Shown in pieces: positions 1 through 5,730 of a DNA stretch of 9,476 bases. The stretch is from positions 1 to 9,476 of the forward strand of contig CAMVHY010000035.1 of assembly GCA_947167415.1 (NCBI GenBank), in the 5' to 3' direction. The first letter of the stretch is position 1. The number at the start of each line of letters is the position of its first letter. The stretch is from an uncultured Clostridia bacterium. GTDB lineage: Bacteria; Bacillota; Clostridia; Lachnospirales; CAMVHY01. The position numbers and the translations under genes were made by a program. A model generated the notes under the pieces. It made no database searches and was not told where the DNA came from. It saw nothing but the letters and a program-made list of their open reading frames with translations.

Positions 1-114
1 TTTAACTAATAAATGATAGCACAAAAGATCGCCCGTGACAAGGGCAAGCGCATGGCGCGGCAACAAAAAAAGACGAAATCCGCCGCCGCAATGCGAAAAA
101 AAGGACCGCCGCCC

Positions 115-143
115 TTGCAAAAGAGCGGCGGCAAGCGTATAAT
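115..143 (+). promoter_or_regulatory. Sigma-A type promoter of ppa
   Basis: A TTGCAA -35 box (115-120) is followed by a 17-base spacer and a perfect TATAAT -10 box (138-143). This places the transcription start near 150 and gives a leader of about 30 bases before ppa. The fit to the housekeeping consensus is good (5/6 and 6/6), and it sits immediately before a gene with a strong ribosome binding site. Bases 1-114 hold no gene I can support; the first 20 bases carry stop codons. Confidence 0.75.
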
Positions 144-179
144 TCTCTGGTAACATTCGGAGGCAAGGAGGAGAATACC

Positions 180-710
180 ATGAATCTGTGGCATGACATC
201 ACGCCCAACCGCGTTCAGCCGGAGGATTTTATTGCGGTGATCGAGATCGAAAAGGGCTCCAAGAACAAGTACGAGATGGATAAGGAGACCGGCGCGCTGC
301 GTCTGGACCGCATCCTGTACACCTCCACGCACTATCCCGCGAATTACGGCTTCATTCCCCGCACCTGGGCGGAGGACGGCGACCCGCTGGACGTGCTGGT
401 GCTGTGCAGCGAATGTATCCGACCGCTGAGCCTGGTGGAGTGCTATCCCATCGGCGTCATCACGATGGAGGACGGCGGCTCGCTGGACGAGAAGATCATC
501 GCCATCCCGTTCCAGGACCCGACCTATAACACCTACCGCGACATTACCGAGCTGCCGGACCATATCGCCTCCGAGATCCGCCATTTCTTCCGCGTCTACA
601 AGAGCCTGGAGGGCAAGGAGACCGTCGTCAGCGACGTGCTCTCGCGCAACGAGGCGATCGACGTGATCGTCAAGTGCAAGAACGCCTACATCGAAAAATA
701 CTGCCGCTGA
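180..710 (+). CDS. ppa: Inorganic pyrophosphatase, family I
   Basis: A soluble cytoplasmic enzyme that hydrolyses pyrophosphate to two phosphates, pulling nucleotide polymerisation and aminoacylation forward. The product is 176 residues, the same length as E. coli PPase. The family signature EDGDPLDVLV is at 65-74, with metal-binding aspartates D66, D68 and D71. Other active-site residues also align: K30 and E32 in NKYE, R44, Y56, D98, D103 and K105, and Y140-K141. The ATG at 180 is preceded by a near-perfect Shine-Dalgarno (AAGGAGGAG, 165-173). The gene is a single transcription unit between the promoter at 115-143 and the terminator at 722-749. Its G/C-ending codons contrast sharply with everything right of base 850. 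It probably belongs to a different organism from the rest of the window. Confidence 0.97.
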   Translation: MNLWHDITPNRVQPEDFIAVIEIEKGSKNKYEMDKETGALRLDRILYTSTHYPANYGFIPRTWAEDGDPLDVLVLCSECIRPLSLVECYPIGVITMEDGGSLDEKIIAIPFQDPTYNTYRDITELPDHIASEIRHFFRVYKSLEGKETVVSDVLSRNEAIDVIVKCKNAYIEKYCR

Positions 711-721
711 AAGCAAAAAGC

Positions 722-749
722 AAGCGGGCTGCGAAAGCAGCCCGCTTTT
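722..749 (+). terminator. Intrinsic terminator between ppa and spoIIP
   Basis: An 11-bp perfect stem (722-732 with 737-747) is closed by a GAAA tetraloop and followed by a short T run. An A-rich stretch lies just before it, so the hairpin can also work on the minus strand. It serves the two converging genes ppa (stop at 710) and the spoIIP-like gene (stop at 751). Confidence 0.88.
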
Positions 750-750
750 G

Positions 751-849
751 TTATCCCTGCACCGTTGCGGCGAAATGCTGCGCGAACAGCCGCGCGGCGG
801 CGAGCGCCTCGTCCAGGGAGTTGCCGGCCGTACCCATCTCCACGAGCAC
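751..849 (-). CDS. spoIIP: C-terminal fragment of a SpoIIP-like amidase (cut by the junction)
   Basis: Reading leftward from 849, 32 codons remain before the TAA at 751-753. The peptide begins VLVEMGTAGNSLDEA and continues with an Ala-rich helix. This resembles the end of the Amidase_3-like fold in stage II sporulation protein P, where an LVE-x-G motif with an N-T/S-L-x-E-A stretch closes the domain. SpoIIP is a cell-wall amidase and endopeptidase that helps dissolve septal peptidoglycan during engulfment. The in-frame codon just upstream (850-852) is a stop in AT-rich sequence, so the gene is truncated exactly at the composition break. The assignment rests on a short C-terminal match. A related N-acetylmuramoyl-L-alanine amidase is the main alternative. 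Confidence 0.6.
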   Translation of the reverse strand: MLVEMGTAGNSLDEALAAARLFAQHFAATVQG

Positions 850-850
850 T
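845..850. other. Junction between GC-rich and AT-rich DNA (probable chimera)
   Basis: Left of about 849, codons and intergenic bases are GC-rich. Right of it the sequence turns abruptly AT-rich. The spoIIP-like frame (minus) ends at 849, and topA homology (plus, Ser-Thr-Tyr-Ala) starts at 845. The two therefore share only about five bases, AGCAC. Two unrelated genes on opposite strands are both truncated at one point, with no transposon end, tRNA or integration site nearby. Confidence 0.85.
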
Positions 851-1402
851 TATGCTATGATTATAATTAATATAAAACAGAGAAATTATGTAGCTAAGGA
901 TGGAAAAGCCTTTTATCCGACAGAATTAGGTAAAATTGTTAACCAGTTATTAGAACAAAATTTTAGTCAAATTGTAAACGTAGGTTTTACTTTCGAAATG
1001 GAATTATTACTTGACAAAATAGAAATTGGTAAAGTAAAATGGACGGCAATACTGATTGACTTTTACTTTCCGTTTATGGATTTAGTTCATGAAGCCGAGA
1101 GTAAAATTGATCAAGTCAGTATTTTCGATGAAATATCGGATGTTGTGTGTGAAAAATGCGGTCGGAATATGGTAATTAAAAGGGGGCGTTATGGTAAATT
1201 TTTGGCGTGTCCGGGTTTTCCTGAGTGTAAAAATGTAAAACCGTACGTGCAAGTGTCAGATTTTTCTTGCCCTAAGTGCGGAAAAAAATTAGTAATAAAA
1301 AGGGCGCGAAAAGGAAATTTTTTTTATATATGCGAAAATTCACCAGAGTGCAATTTTATTTCTTGGAAAGCTCCAAAGGTTGATAGTAAAAAAACTGAGT
1401 GA
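845..1402 (+). CDS. topA: DNA topoisomerase I, C-terminal part (5' end missing)
   Basis: Type IA topoisomerase, which relaxes negative supercoils. Only the last 185 residues are present. The fragment opens at the STYA segment that follows the catalytic core region, continues through a stretch matching the end of the core (the FYPTELG motif, with a conserved INVGFT-like stretch), and then has two C-terminal zinc ribbons. Ribbon one has Cys codons at 1148, 1157, 1208 and 1226; ribbon two at 1268, 1277, 1331 and 1349. Two ribbons is towards the short end for Firmicute TopA, which often carries three or four. Truncation is by the junction at 845-850, not by mutation. A reading frame does run through from 674, but its first 57 codons come from the other genome. 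codY lies 113 bases downstream on the same strand. Confidence 0.93.
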   Translation, partial: STYAMIIINIKQRNYVAKDGKAFYPTELGKIVNQLLEQNFSQIVNVGFTFEMELLLDKIEIGKVKWTAILIDFYFPFMDLVHEAESKIDQVSIFDEISDVVCEKCGRNMVIKRGRYGKFLACPGFPECKNVKPYVQVSDFSCPKCGKKLVIKRARKGNFFYICENSPECNFISWKAPKVDSKKTE

Positions 1403-1515
1403 ATTTTAACGGATTTTAGCGAATTAAATAATATGTTATTTTTTCTATGTTGCCATATTGATGTGCAGTTGGAATTTTGGATTTGTTTATTTTGTATTTT
1501 TTAGGGGGATTATCT

Positions 1516-2274
1516 ATGCCAAATAAAGATATTTTAAGTGCATTTAACAATATTAATGGGTTATTAAAGAATGATCAAATCAAAAATAATCCAGAAATGA
1601 TGAATGCAGTTATAAAAAGTGTTTGTGATGCAACAGGTTCAATTGGAGTTGCGTTTATTAAAAAAAATGGTAAGTTGTCCAGTTCGAGCAATTTTGCTCC
1701 AAATTTAAAATTTAATGATTGTGATAGCGCTGATAGTGGTTCTGATGAGAATTGGTTTATTGATAAAAATATTCATGATCAAATGTCCGGGTTTCAAGAT
1801 TGTAAAGCAAATGTTAAATTAAAAGGGCTTGATAAATATAATTCAGCTGTTGTACCGATTAATGACGATTTGCTTTTTATGTATAAGGACGGAGAATATT
1901 CTGACAGTGATATCGATCAAGCAACTGTTTATGCGAGTGCCGCAGCGATGGTTAATAAACAAAACACATTTAAACAAAGCGAATCTGAAAAACAAGAGCT
2001 AAAAATTGCTCATGATGTTTTGGATTCGCTGTCTTTTACAGAAATCGATGTTATTAGTGAGGTGTTAGATTGTTTACAGAATGGAGAAGGACTTGTCGTA
2101 GCAAGTAAAATTGCAGATAGAAATGGCTATGCGCGTTCAGTGACTGTGAATGCACTAAGAAAACTTGAAAGCGCCGGAGTTATTAAAACACGTTCGCTTG
2201 GTGTCAAAGGAACTTATATTTATGTTTTGAACAAAAAACTATGTTCAGAAATCAAAAAATTTCAACGTAAATGA
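1516..2274 (+). CDS. codY: GTP-sensing transcriptional pleiotropic repressor CodY
   Basis: A dimeric DNA-binding regulator that in Firmicutes represses or activates nutrient-scavenging, amino-acid and virulence genes in response to branched-chain amino acids and GTP. The product is 252 residues, close to the usual 255-260. The C-terminal winged helix-turn-helix is strongly conserved (about 195-240): VASKIADR at 195-202, RSVTVNALRKLESAGVI at 207-223, then RSLGVKGTYI. The N-terminal GAF-like sensor (about 20-155) is much more diverged; only a short VVPI stretch near its end is easy to match. ATG 1516 is chosen over an upstream in-frame start because AGGGGG (1503-1508) lies 7 bases before it. 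It follows topA, an order I recall from Clostridia. A strong terminator ends the unit at 2349-2380. Confidence 0.92.
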   Translation: MPNKDILSAFNNINGLLKNDQIKNNPEMMNAVIKSVCDATGSIGVAFIKKNGKLSSSSNFAPNLKFNDCDSADSGSDENWFIDKNIHDQMSGFQDCKANVKLKGLDKYNSAVVPINDDLLFMYKDGEYSDSDIDQATVYASAAAMVNKQNTFKQSESEKQELKIAHDVLDSLSFTEIDVISEVLDCLQNGEGLVVASKIADRNGYARSVTVNALRKLESAGVIKTRSLGVKGTYIYVLNKKLCSEIKKFQRK

Positions 2275-2348
2275 ACAAATATTGCCAGTCAGGATAATTG
2301 GATTAAATTGAATTAAATAGTTGGCATTGCTTGACGCATTTTTGTATC

Positions 2349-2380
2349 AGCCTGAAAAAATATTTTCGGGCTTTTTTTTT
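2349..2380 (+). terminator. Intrinsic terminator after codY
   Basis: A 10-bp stem (AGCCTGAAAA at 2349-2358 with TTTTCGGGCT at 2363-2372, one G-U pair) has a 4-base loop and runs directly into a T tract to 2380. In the minus-strand direction the stem has a C-A mismatch and no T tract, so it probably does not terminate feoB transcription. Confidence 0.88.
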
Positions 2381-2430
2381 GCGTTAATAAATTACTGCTT
2401 AATATATAAAAGCTTAATTAAACATAAAAA

Positions 2431-2821
2431 TAAGATCTAAAACACAAAAAAATTTAGCAGAAAGCATAATAAAAAACCAATTAGAGTTGGAAAAATAAAA
2501 GCCAAAAACATATATTTTATGTTTCCAGTTTCTTTTTTTATCGTAATTAAAGTTGTCGCACATGGAAAATGATTTATATAAAAAATCATCATGGCCAAAA
2601 TAGTTTTTATTGTCCAACCGTTTGATTTTAAGATATAGGTTATATTTTTAAAATTTTCTATTGGAATTAATGTCGAATTATTTTGATATGCCATGATTAT
2701 TAATGGAAAAATTATTTCGTTTGCCAGCATGCCTAAAAAAAACGCTGTTAAAATTTTTCCGTCGATATTTATTAATTTACCAAACGGATCAAAAGGATTT
2801 ATTAAAAAATTAAAAAACGAA
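2431..2821 (-). repeat. Tandem repeat of the feoB 3' end, distal copy
   Basis: The second unit of a two-copy tandem duplication with a 391-base period. It matches 2822-3212 with no insertions or deletions; by hand count there are about 25 mismatches in the 385 bases up to the stop codon. It covers the codons for the last 127 residues of FeoB, the stop and a few bases beyond. CTTATT occurs at both unit boundaries on the minus strand and is a possible microhomology for the duplication event. Confidence 0.93.
2437..2820 (-). pseudogene. Orphan duplicated C-terminal fragment of FeoB
   Basis: An open frame encoding 127 residues that match the last 127 of FeoB with eight substitutions, ending in TAG instead of TAA. 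It contains the last transmembrane part of the permease but no GTPase domain and no first gate region. It is shifted +1 relative to feoB, so it is not read as an extension of it. The nearest upstream start is a TTG at 2838 with no Shine-Dalgarno, so separate translation is unlikely. The conserved GMPANE motif has become GMLANE. Most nucleotide differences are synonymous, which is more than a long-neutral remnant should show; recent origin, gene conversion or residual selection could explain that. It is most likely a partial-duplication relic. Confidence 0.8.
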
Positions 2822-3212
2822 TAAGCTTTAAAACACAAAAAAATTTAGCAGAAAGCATAATAAAAAACCAATTAGAGTTGGAAAAATAAAAGCTAGAAAC
2901 ATATATTTTATGTTTCCGGTTTCTTTTTTGATTGTTAATAAAGTTGTCGCGCATGGAAAATGGTTTACATAAAAAATTATCATGGCCAAAATAGTTTTTA
3001 TTGTCCAACCGTTTGATTTTAAGATATAAGTTATATTTTTAAAGTTTTCTATCGGGATTAATGTCAAATTATTTTTATATGCCATGATTATTAATGGAAA
3101 AATTATTTCGTTTGCTGGCATGCCCAAAAAAAACGCTGTTAAAATTTTTCCGTCGAGATTTATTAATTTGCCAAACGGATCAAAAAAATTTATTAAAAAA
3201 TTAAAAAACGAA
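2822..3212 (-). repeat. Tandem repeat of the feoB 3' end, proximal (in-gene) copy
   Basis: The original unit of the 391-base tandem duplication, forming the true 3' end of feoB plus six bases past its stop. Homology with the distal unit stops sharply at 3212, inside the codons just before SFFNFL (FeoB residue 481). Confidence 0.93.
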
Positions 3213-4651
3213 ACTGAATTAAATTTTAAATTTGCCAGTAACCAGATTAAAATCCCGGCAGGAATTGCGATTATAATAGCTCTAAATAAAATTTTTAAAG
3301 TTTTATCAAACACTGATCTTATTATTATCTCAAAAATTTTTGGTTTGCGATAAGGTGGCAATTCTAAAATAAAAAACGATTCACGGTCTTTAAAAAAAAA
3401 TCGCGCCAAAATTTTTGAACTTATTAAAGTCATACAAACTGAAAAAATTATTATTAAAGCTAATATCACAGCGATTTTAAGCAAAAATAATTTTTTAGTT
3501 TTATTTATTAACATCGAAGCTAAAATTATTAATCCAGGAAATCTTCCGTTACATGGGGTAAAATTATTTGTCAGAATAGCAATTAATTTTTCGCGCTCTG
3601 AATTAATTGTTCTGCATGAAACGACCCCCGCCGCATTGCATCCAAATCCCATGCACATGCTTAAAACTTGTTTTCCATGACAATTAAATTTTTTAAATAT
3701 CCCGTCGCAATTAAAAGCTATTCTTGGCAATAAGCCAAAATCTTCGAGAATATTAAATAACGGGAAAAAAATTGCCATCGGTGGTAACATAACGGCGATG
3801 ATCCATGCAAGTGTTCGATATATTCCATCAATAAATAATCCAGTCAAAAATTTATTTATGCCCAACCAAAAAAATAATTTTCGCAATAAAATTTCTAATT
3901 CGCCAAATAAAATCGCAAGCCAATCAGAAAAATAATTTGCTCCAAAAATAGTTAGCCAAAAAATTATTAATAACAATAAAAACATAACTGGTAGCGCAAA
4001 AAATTTATTTAAAACAATTTTATCCCAGCCATAAAAAAAATTCTTTTGCTTAACATTAAAATTTTTTTTAACGACAAGTTTTTCAATTAAATCTCCAATT
4101 TCATATAATTTTTCGATTTGATTTGGCAAATTAATCACACGATTATTTTTATAATCTCCCAAACACATTTTTAATATCTCGTATTTTAATCTTTTTAAAC
4201 CAAATTTTTTTTTTGCACTGATTTCTACTATGGGCATACATAAAATCTTTTTTAATTTATGCCTATCAAACAAAATATTTTGCTCTTTCAGCTCATCAAT
4301 AAAATTTACGCACAAAATCAAATTTTTTTTAAATCTCATGATTTCCAAAACTAACAATAAATTTCTTGACAAACAATTCGCATCCACAACAATTATTATT
4401 GCGTCAAAATTATTTTTTACGATATATTCACAAGCAATATTTTCATCTTTTGCCTTTGCATCCAAAGAATATGTACCGGGCAAATCAATTATCTCGAAAA
4501 AATAATTTTCGATTTTAAAATTTCCTTTTGCCGTCTCAACAGTTTTTCCCGTCCAATTTCCAGTATGTTGTTTCAATCCAGTCAAACAATTAAAAACCGT
4601 ACTTTTCCCGACATTTGGATTTCCAATCAAACAAATATTAAATTTTTTCAT
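2828..4651 (-). CDS. feoB: Ferrous iron transporter FeoB
   Basis: Inner-membrane Fe(II) permease with an N-terminal G-protein domain. The product is 607 residues, somewhat shorter than many FeoBs. GTPase motifs: G1 GNPNVGKST at 10-18, switch I Thr near 34, G3 DLPG at 56-59, G4 NFID at 116-119 and G5 SAK at 145-147. The permease half has many hydrophobic segments. It includes the cysteine gate GFGCNAAGV, the later PCNGRFP motif seen in clostridial-type FeoB, and the second gate GMPANE at 510-515. ATG 4651 is chosen because AGGA (minus strand, 4664-4661) lies 9 bases upstream; the two ATGs between leave no spacing. The gene starts 19 bases after feoA stops, so the two are probably cotranscribed. 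Its last 127 codons are duplicated downstream. Confidence 0.96.
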   Translation of the reverse strand: MKKFNICLIGNPNVGKSTVFNCLTGLKQHTGNWTGKTVETAKGNFKIENYFFEIIDLPGTYSLDAKAKDENIACEYIVKNNFDAIIIVVDANCLSRNLLLVLEIMRFKKNLILCVNFIDELKEQNILFDRHKLKKILCMPIVEISAKKKFGLKRLKYEILKMCLGDYKNNRVINLPNQIEKLYEIGDLIEKLVVKKNFNVKQKNFFYGWDKIVLNKFFALPVMFLLLLIIFWLTIFGANYFSDWLAILFGELEILLRKLFFWLGINKFLTGLFIDGIYRTLAWIIAVMLPPMAIFFPLFNILEDFGLLPRIAFNCDGIFKKFNCHGKQVLSMCMGFGCNAAGVVSCRTINSEREKLIAILTNNFTPCNGRFPGLIILASMLINKTKKLFLLKIAVILALIIIFSVCMTLISSKILARFFFKDRESFFILELPPYRKPKIFEIIIRSVFDKTLKILFRAIIIAIPAGILIWLLANLKFNSVSFFNFLINFFDPFGKLINLDGKILTAFFLGMPANEIIFPLIIMAYKNNLTLIPIENFKNITYILKSNGWTIKTILAMIIFYVNHFPCATTLLTIKKETGNIKYMFLAFIFPTLIGFLLCFLLNFFVF

Positions 4652-4670
4652 ATTCATCATTCCTAACAAA

Positions 4671-4886
4671 TTAAAAGCTTATAAATATATTTTCGGCATC
4701 TTCTTTGCGTAACGCCACCAAACTATTTTTTATTTCATATGCAAACGTTGTATTAAATTCATAAATAAATTTAATTTCTGATCCAAAACAAAAACCCATT
4801 TCTGATAATCTTTTTTTTAAATTCCAATCTAATCTAACCAATAAAATTTTTGCCGTCTGATTTTTTTTTAGTTCAGTTAATTTCAC
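4671..4886 (-). CDS. feoA: Ferrous iron transport accessory protein FeoA
   Basis: A small cytoplasmic SH3-like protein that works with FeoB in Fe(II) uptake. The product is 71 residues, slightly below the family's usual 75-80. It shows the family pattern: an opening KLTELKKNQTAKI segment, then LKKRLSEMGF-x-x-GSEI, and a closing V-ALRKEDAENI. GTG 4886 gives the canonical N-terminus and has a weak GGTG six bases before it. TTG 4898, GTG 4895 and TTG 4892 are in-frame alternatives, so the start is uncertain. It is the first gene of the feoA-feoB unit; feoB follows after 19 bases. No clear Fur or DtxR operator was recognised upstream. Confidence 0.9.
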   Translation of the reverse strand: MKLTELKKNQTAKILLVRLDWNLKKRLSEMGFCFGSEIKFIYEFNTTFAYEIKNSLVALRKEDAENIFISF

Positions 4887-4921
4887 GCGCAACACCAAAA
4901 TTATTTTATGTATGCAAATAA

Positions 4922-4951
4922 AAAATATTGCTAATTAAAATTTTTTCACAA
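4922..4951 (-). promoter_or_regulatory. Candidate feoAB promoter
   Basis: On the minus strand TTGTGA (4951-4946) is followed by 18 bases and TATTTT (4927-4922), giving a leader of about 30 bases before the GTG of feoA. It lies between the minus-strand terminator at 4950-4980 and feoA, which is where a promoter is needed. The boxes are weak matches in very AT-rich DNA. Confidence 0.3.
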
Positions 4952-4980
4952 AAAAATCGACTTATTATCAAGCCGATTAT
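4950..4980 (-). terminator. Intrinsic terminator upstream of feoA (minus strand)
   Basis: In minus-strand RNA, AAUCGGCUU (4978-4970) pairs with AAGUCGAUU (4963-4955), a 9-bp stem with one G-U pair and a 6-base loop. A run of U follows (4956-4950). Read on the plus strand the stem has an A-C mismatch, so the minus direction is the better one. It would stop transcription coming from the transposase remnant at 5007-5143. If feoAB initiates upstream of it, it would act instead as a leader attenuator. Confidence 0.65.
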
Positions 4981-5006
4981 TTTTTGCGTACAAATTCGAA
5001 TTGAAC

Positions 5007-5143
5007 CTATTTGTCTCTGATATGATTTAATTTTTTCCCCGATTCCCGGCTGCATGCTTATGCAGTTTTACATAACTCGAGTCTACCATTGGCCATTCAA
5101 ATTTTAAATATCTTTTAAATGCCTCATATCGAAAACTTTTCCT
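5007..5143 (-). pseudogene. Internal fragment of an IS5-family transposase
   Basis: Minus-strand reading from 5143 gives about 36 residues, including EAFKRYLKFEWPMVDSSYVK followed by LHKHAAGNRG. This matches the region around the first DDE catalytic aspartate of IS5-type transposases (a W-x-M-x-D-S-T/S-Y-x-K-x-H-x-H pattern). The Asp codon is at 5083-5081. The frame then loses recognisable similarity and meets TAG at 5009-5007. There is no N-terminal part and no later DDE residues. It points away from the neighbouring IS fragment at 5214-5402, so it is a separate or inverted relic. Confidence 0.75.
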
Positions 5144-5150
5144 TCGTCAT

Positions 5151-5154
5151 CTAA
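5151..5154. repeat. Target-site duplication, left (CTAA)
   Basis: CTAA directly flanks the left inverted repeat of the miniature IS5-like element and is repeated at 5499-5502. It fits the YTAR target preference known for the IS5 group. Confidence 0.6.
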
Positions 5155-5498
5155 GTAGCGTTCGCATAAAATAAACATAGATTGAGCAAAGAAAAAAGTG
5201 ATAAGATAGAAATATAAAATTTACAAAAACACAATATAAAAAGCTAGAGAAATTAATACCGATAGCGATGAGACCGGCGAAGATATCAAACTACAAATTC
5301 ATGTGTGCAATGCCTTACATAATGATTACAGATAGAGAATGGATGGCATTGCAAAAAAAATATGGAAACTGGTACATAGTTTATACGAAATTTAGCAGAT
5401 AATTAAAGTTTTTACTCGTTATGATAAGTTTGATTTTATTTTTATTTCCATTATATCCTTTGTTTTTATTTTTGATTTGCTTTCTATGTGAACGTTAC
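5155..5498 (+). mobile_element. Internally deleted IS5-like element (MITE-like, 344 bp)
   Basis: The left end begins GTAGCGTTCGCATAAAA. The right end, read inward from 5498, begins GTAACGTTCACATAGAAA; 14 of the first 17 bases agree. CTAA flanks both ends. The interior holds only the transposase N-terminal region (5214-5402) and about 95 AT-rich bases, so the catalytic domain is missing. The left 200 or so bases align with the copy starting at 9246, whose end also carries TAGCGTTCACATAAAAT. Together these point to a non-autonomous derivative that could only have moved with a transposase supplied elsewhere. The divergence of the ends suggests an old insertion. Confidence 0.72.
5214..5402 (+). 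pseudogene. N-terminal transposase fragment inside the short IS5-like element
   Basis: The frame is open for 62 codons to TAA at 5400-5402. It aligns codon for codon with the copy at 9305: KTQYKKLE, then PAKISNYKFMC, KKYGNW and YTKF. These match the helical N-terminal domain (DUF4096-type) of IS5 transposases, where a KYGNWHTIY-like motif is usual. The start codon position reads ATA where the other copy has ATG. The CKWR-x-LPK block is mutated (EWMALQK here). No catalytic domain follows. Confidence 0.75.
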
Positions 5499-5502
5499 CT
5501 AA
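5499..5502. repeat. Target-site duplication, right (CTAA)
   Basis: Matches the CTAA at 5151-5154 on the other side of the 344-bp element. It also forms the start of a 12-base palindrome, CTAAAATTTTAG (5499-5510). Confidence 0.6.
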
Positions 5503-5730
5503 AATTTTAGATGCATTTATTGCGTCTGTTTTGGTTCATTCTATTTTTTTATCAGTCTTAATGAATAAACTTTTTTTTTGTGCGCAAAATAGATTTCTAA
5601 TAAAAATAATTTTATAAGAGCAAAGTTTAAAAATTTAAAGCGGCAAACAAAAAAATTTTAGGTTTTGTAAGTCTAAATAAAAAAATCTTGACATAACAAA
5701 ATAAAAAAAAACAAGGCGGTGTATTTTTTT
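5503..5730. other. AT-rich intergenic region before gpr, no gene seen
   Basis: No coding frame with recognisable content was found on either strand. A TTGACA occurs at 5688-5693, but the matching -10 position falls on the gpr ribosome binding site, so it is unlikely to be the gpr promoter. No convincing sigma-F or sigma-G promoter was identified, although gpr is normally transcribed by these in the forespore. The only functional site supported is AAGGCGG (5713-5719), the ribosome binding site of gpr. Confidence 0.5.

Noticed and set aside
106..131. GC-rich inverted repeat CCGCCGC / GCGGCGG before ppa
   Set aside because: It overlaps the -35 box and spacer of a good promoter and has no T tract on the plus strand. 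On the minus strand no gene lies upstream of it to terminate.
6..716. Long minus-strand open frame opposite ppa
   Set aside because: It is antisense to a clearly identified pyrophosphatase and arises from GC-rich codon bias. It has no recognisable motifs.
674..1402. One continuous 242-codon plus-strand frame across the junction
   Set aside because: The first 57 codons overlap the end of ppa, the terminator and the antisense of the spoIIP-like gene in GC-rich DNA. Only the part from 845 matches a protein (TopA). The frame is an artefact of the join.
1403..1515. Possible CodY operator (autoregulation) before codY
   Set aside because: AT-rich stretches resemble half of the AATTTTCWGAAAATT consensus, but no site is close enough to report.
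2283..2327. Inverted TGCCA / TGGCA pair downstream of codY
   Set aside because: Only five bases pair across a long loop, which is expected by chance. The real terminator is at 2349-2380.
3084..3353. Plus-strand 89-codon frame inside feoB
   Set aside because: It is antisense to conserved FeoB transmembrane codons with no ribosome binding site. It is a shadow frame.
5688..5693. TTGACA before gpr as a -35 box
   Set aside because: The -10 position would overlap the ribosome binding site at 5713-5719, and gpr is expected to use forespore sigma factors. It was not accepted as a promoter.
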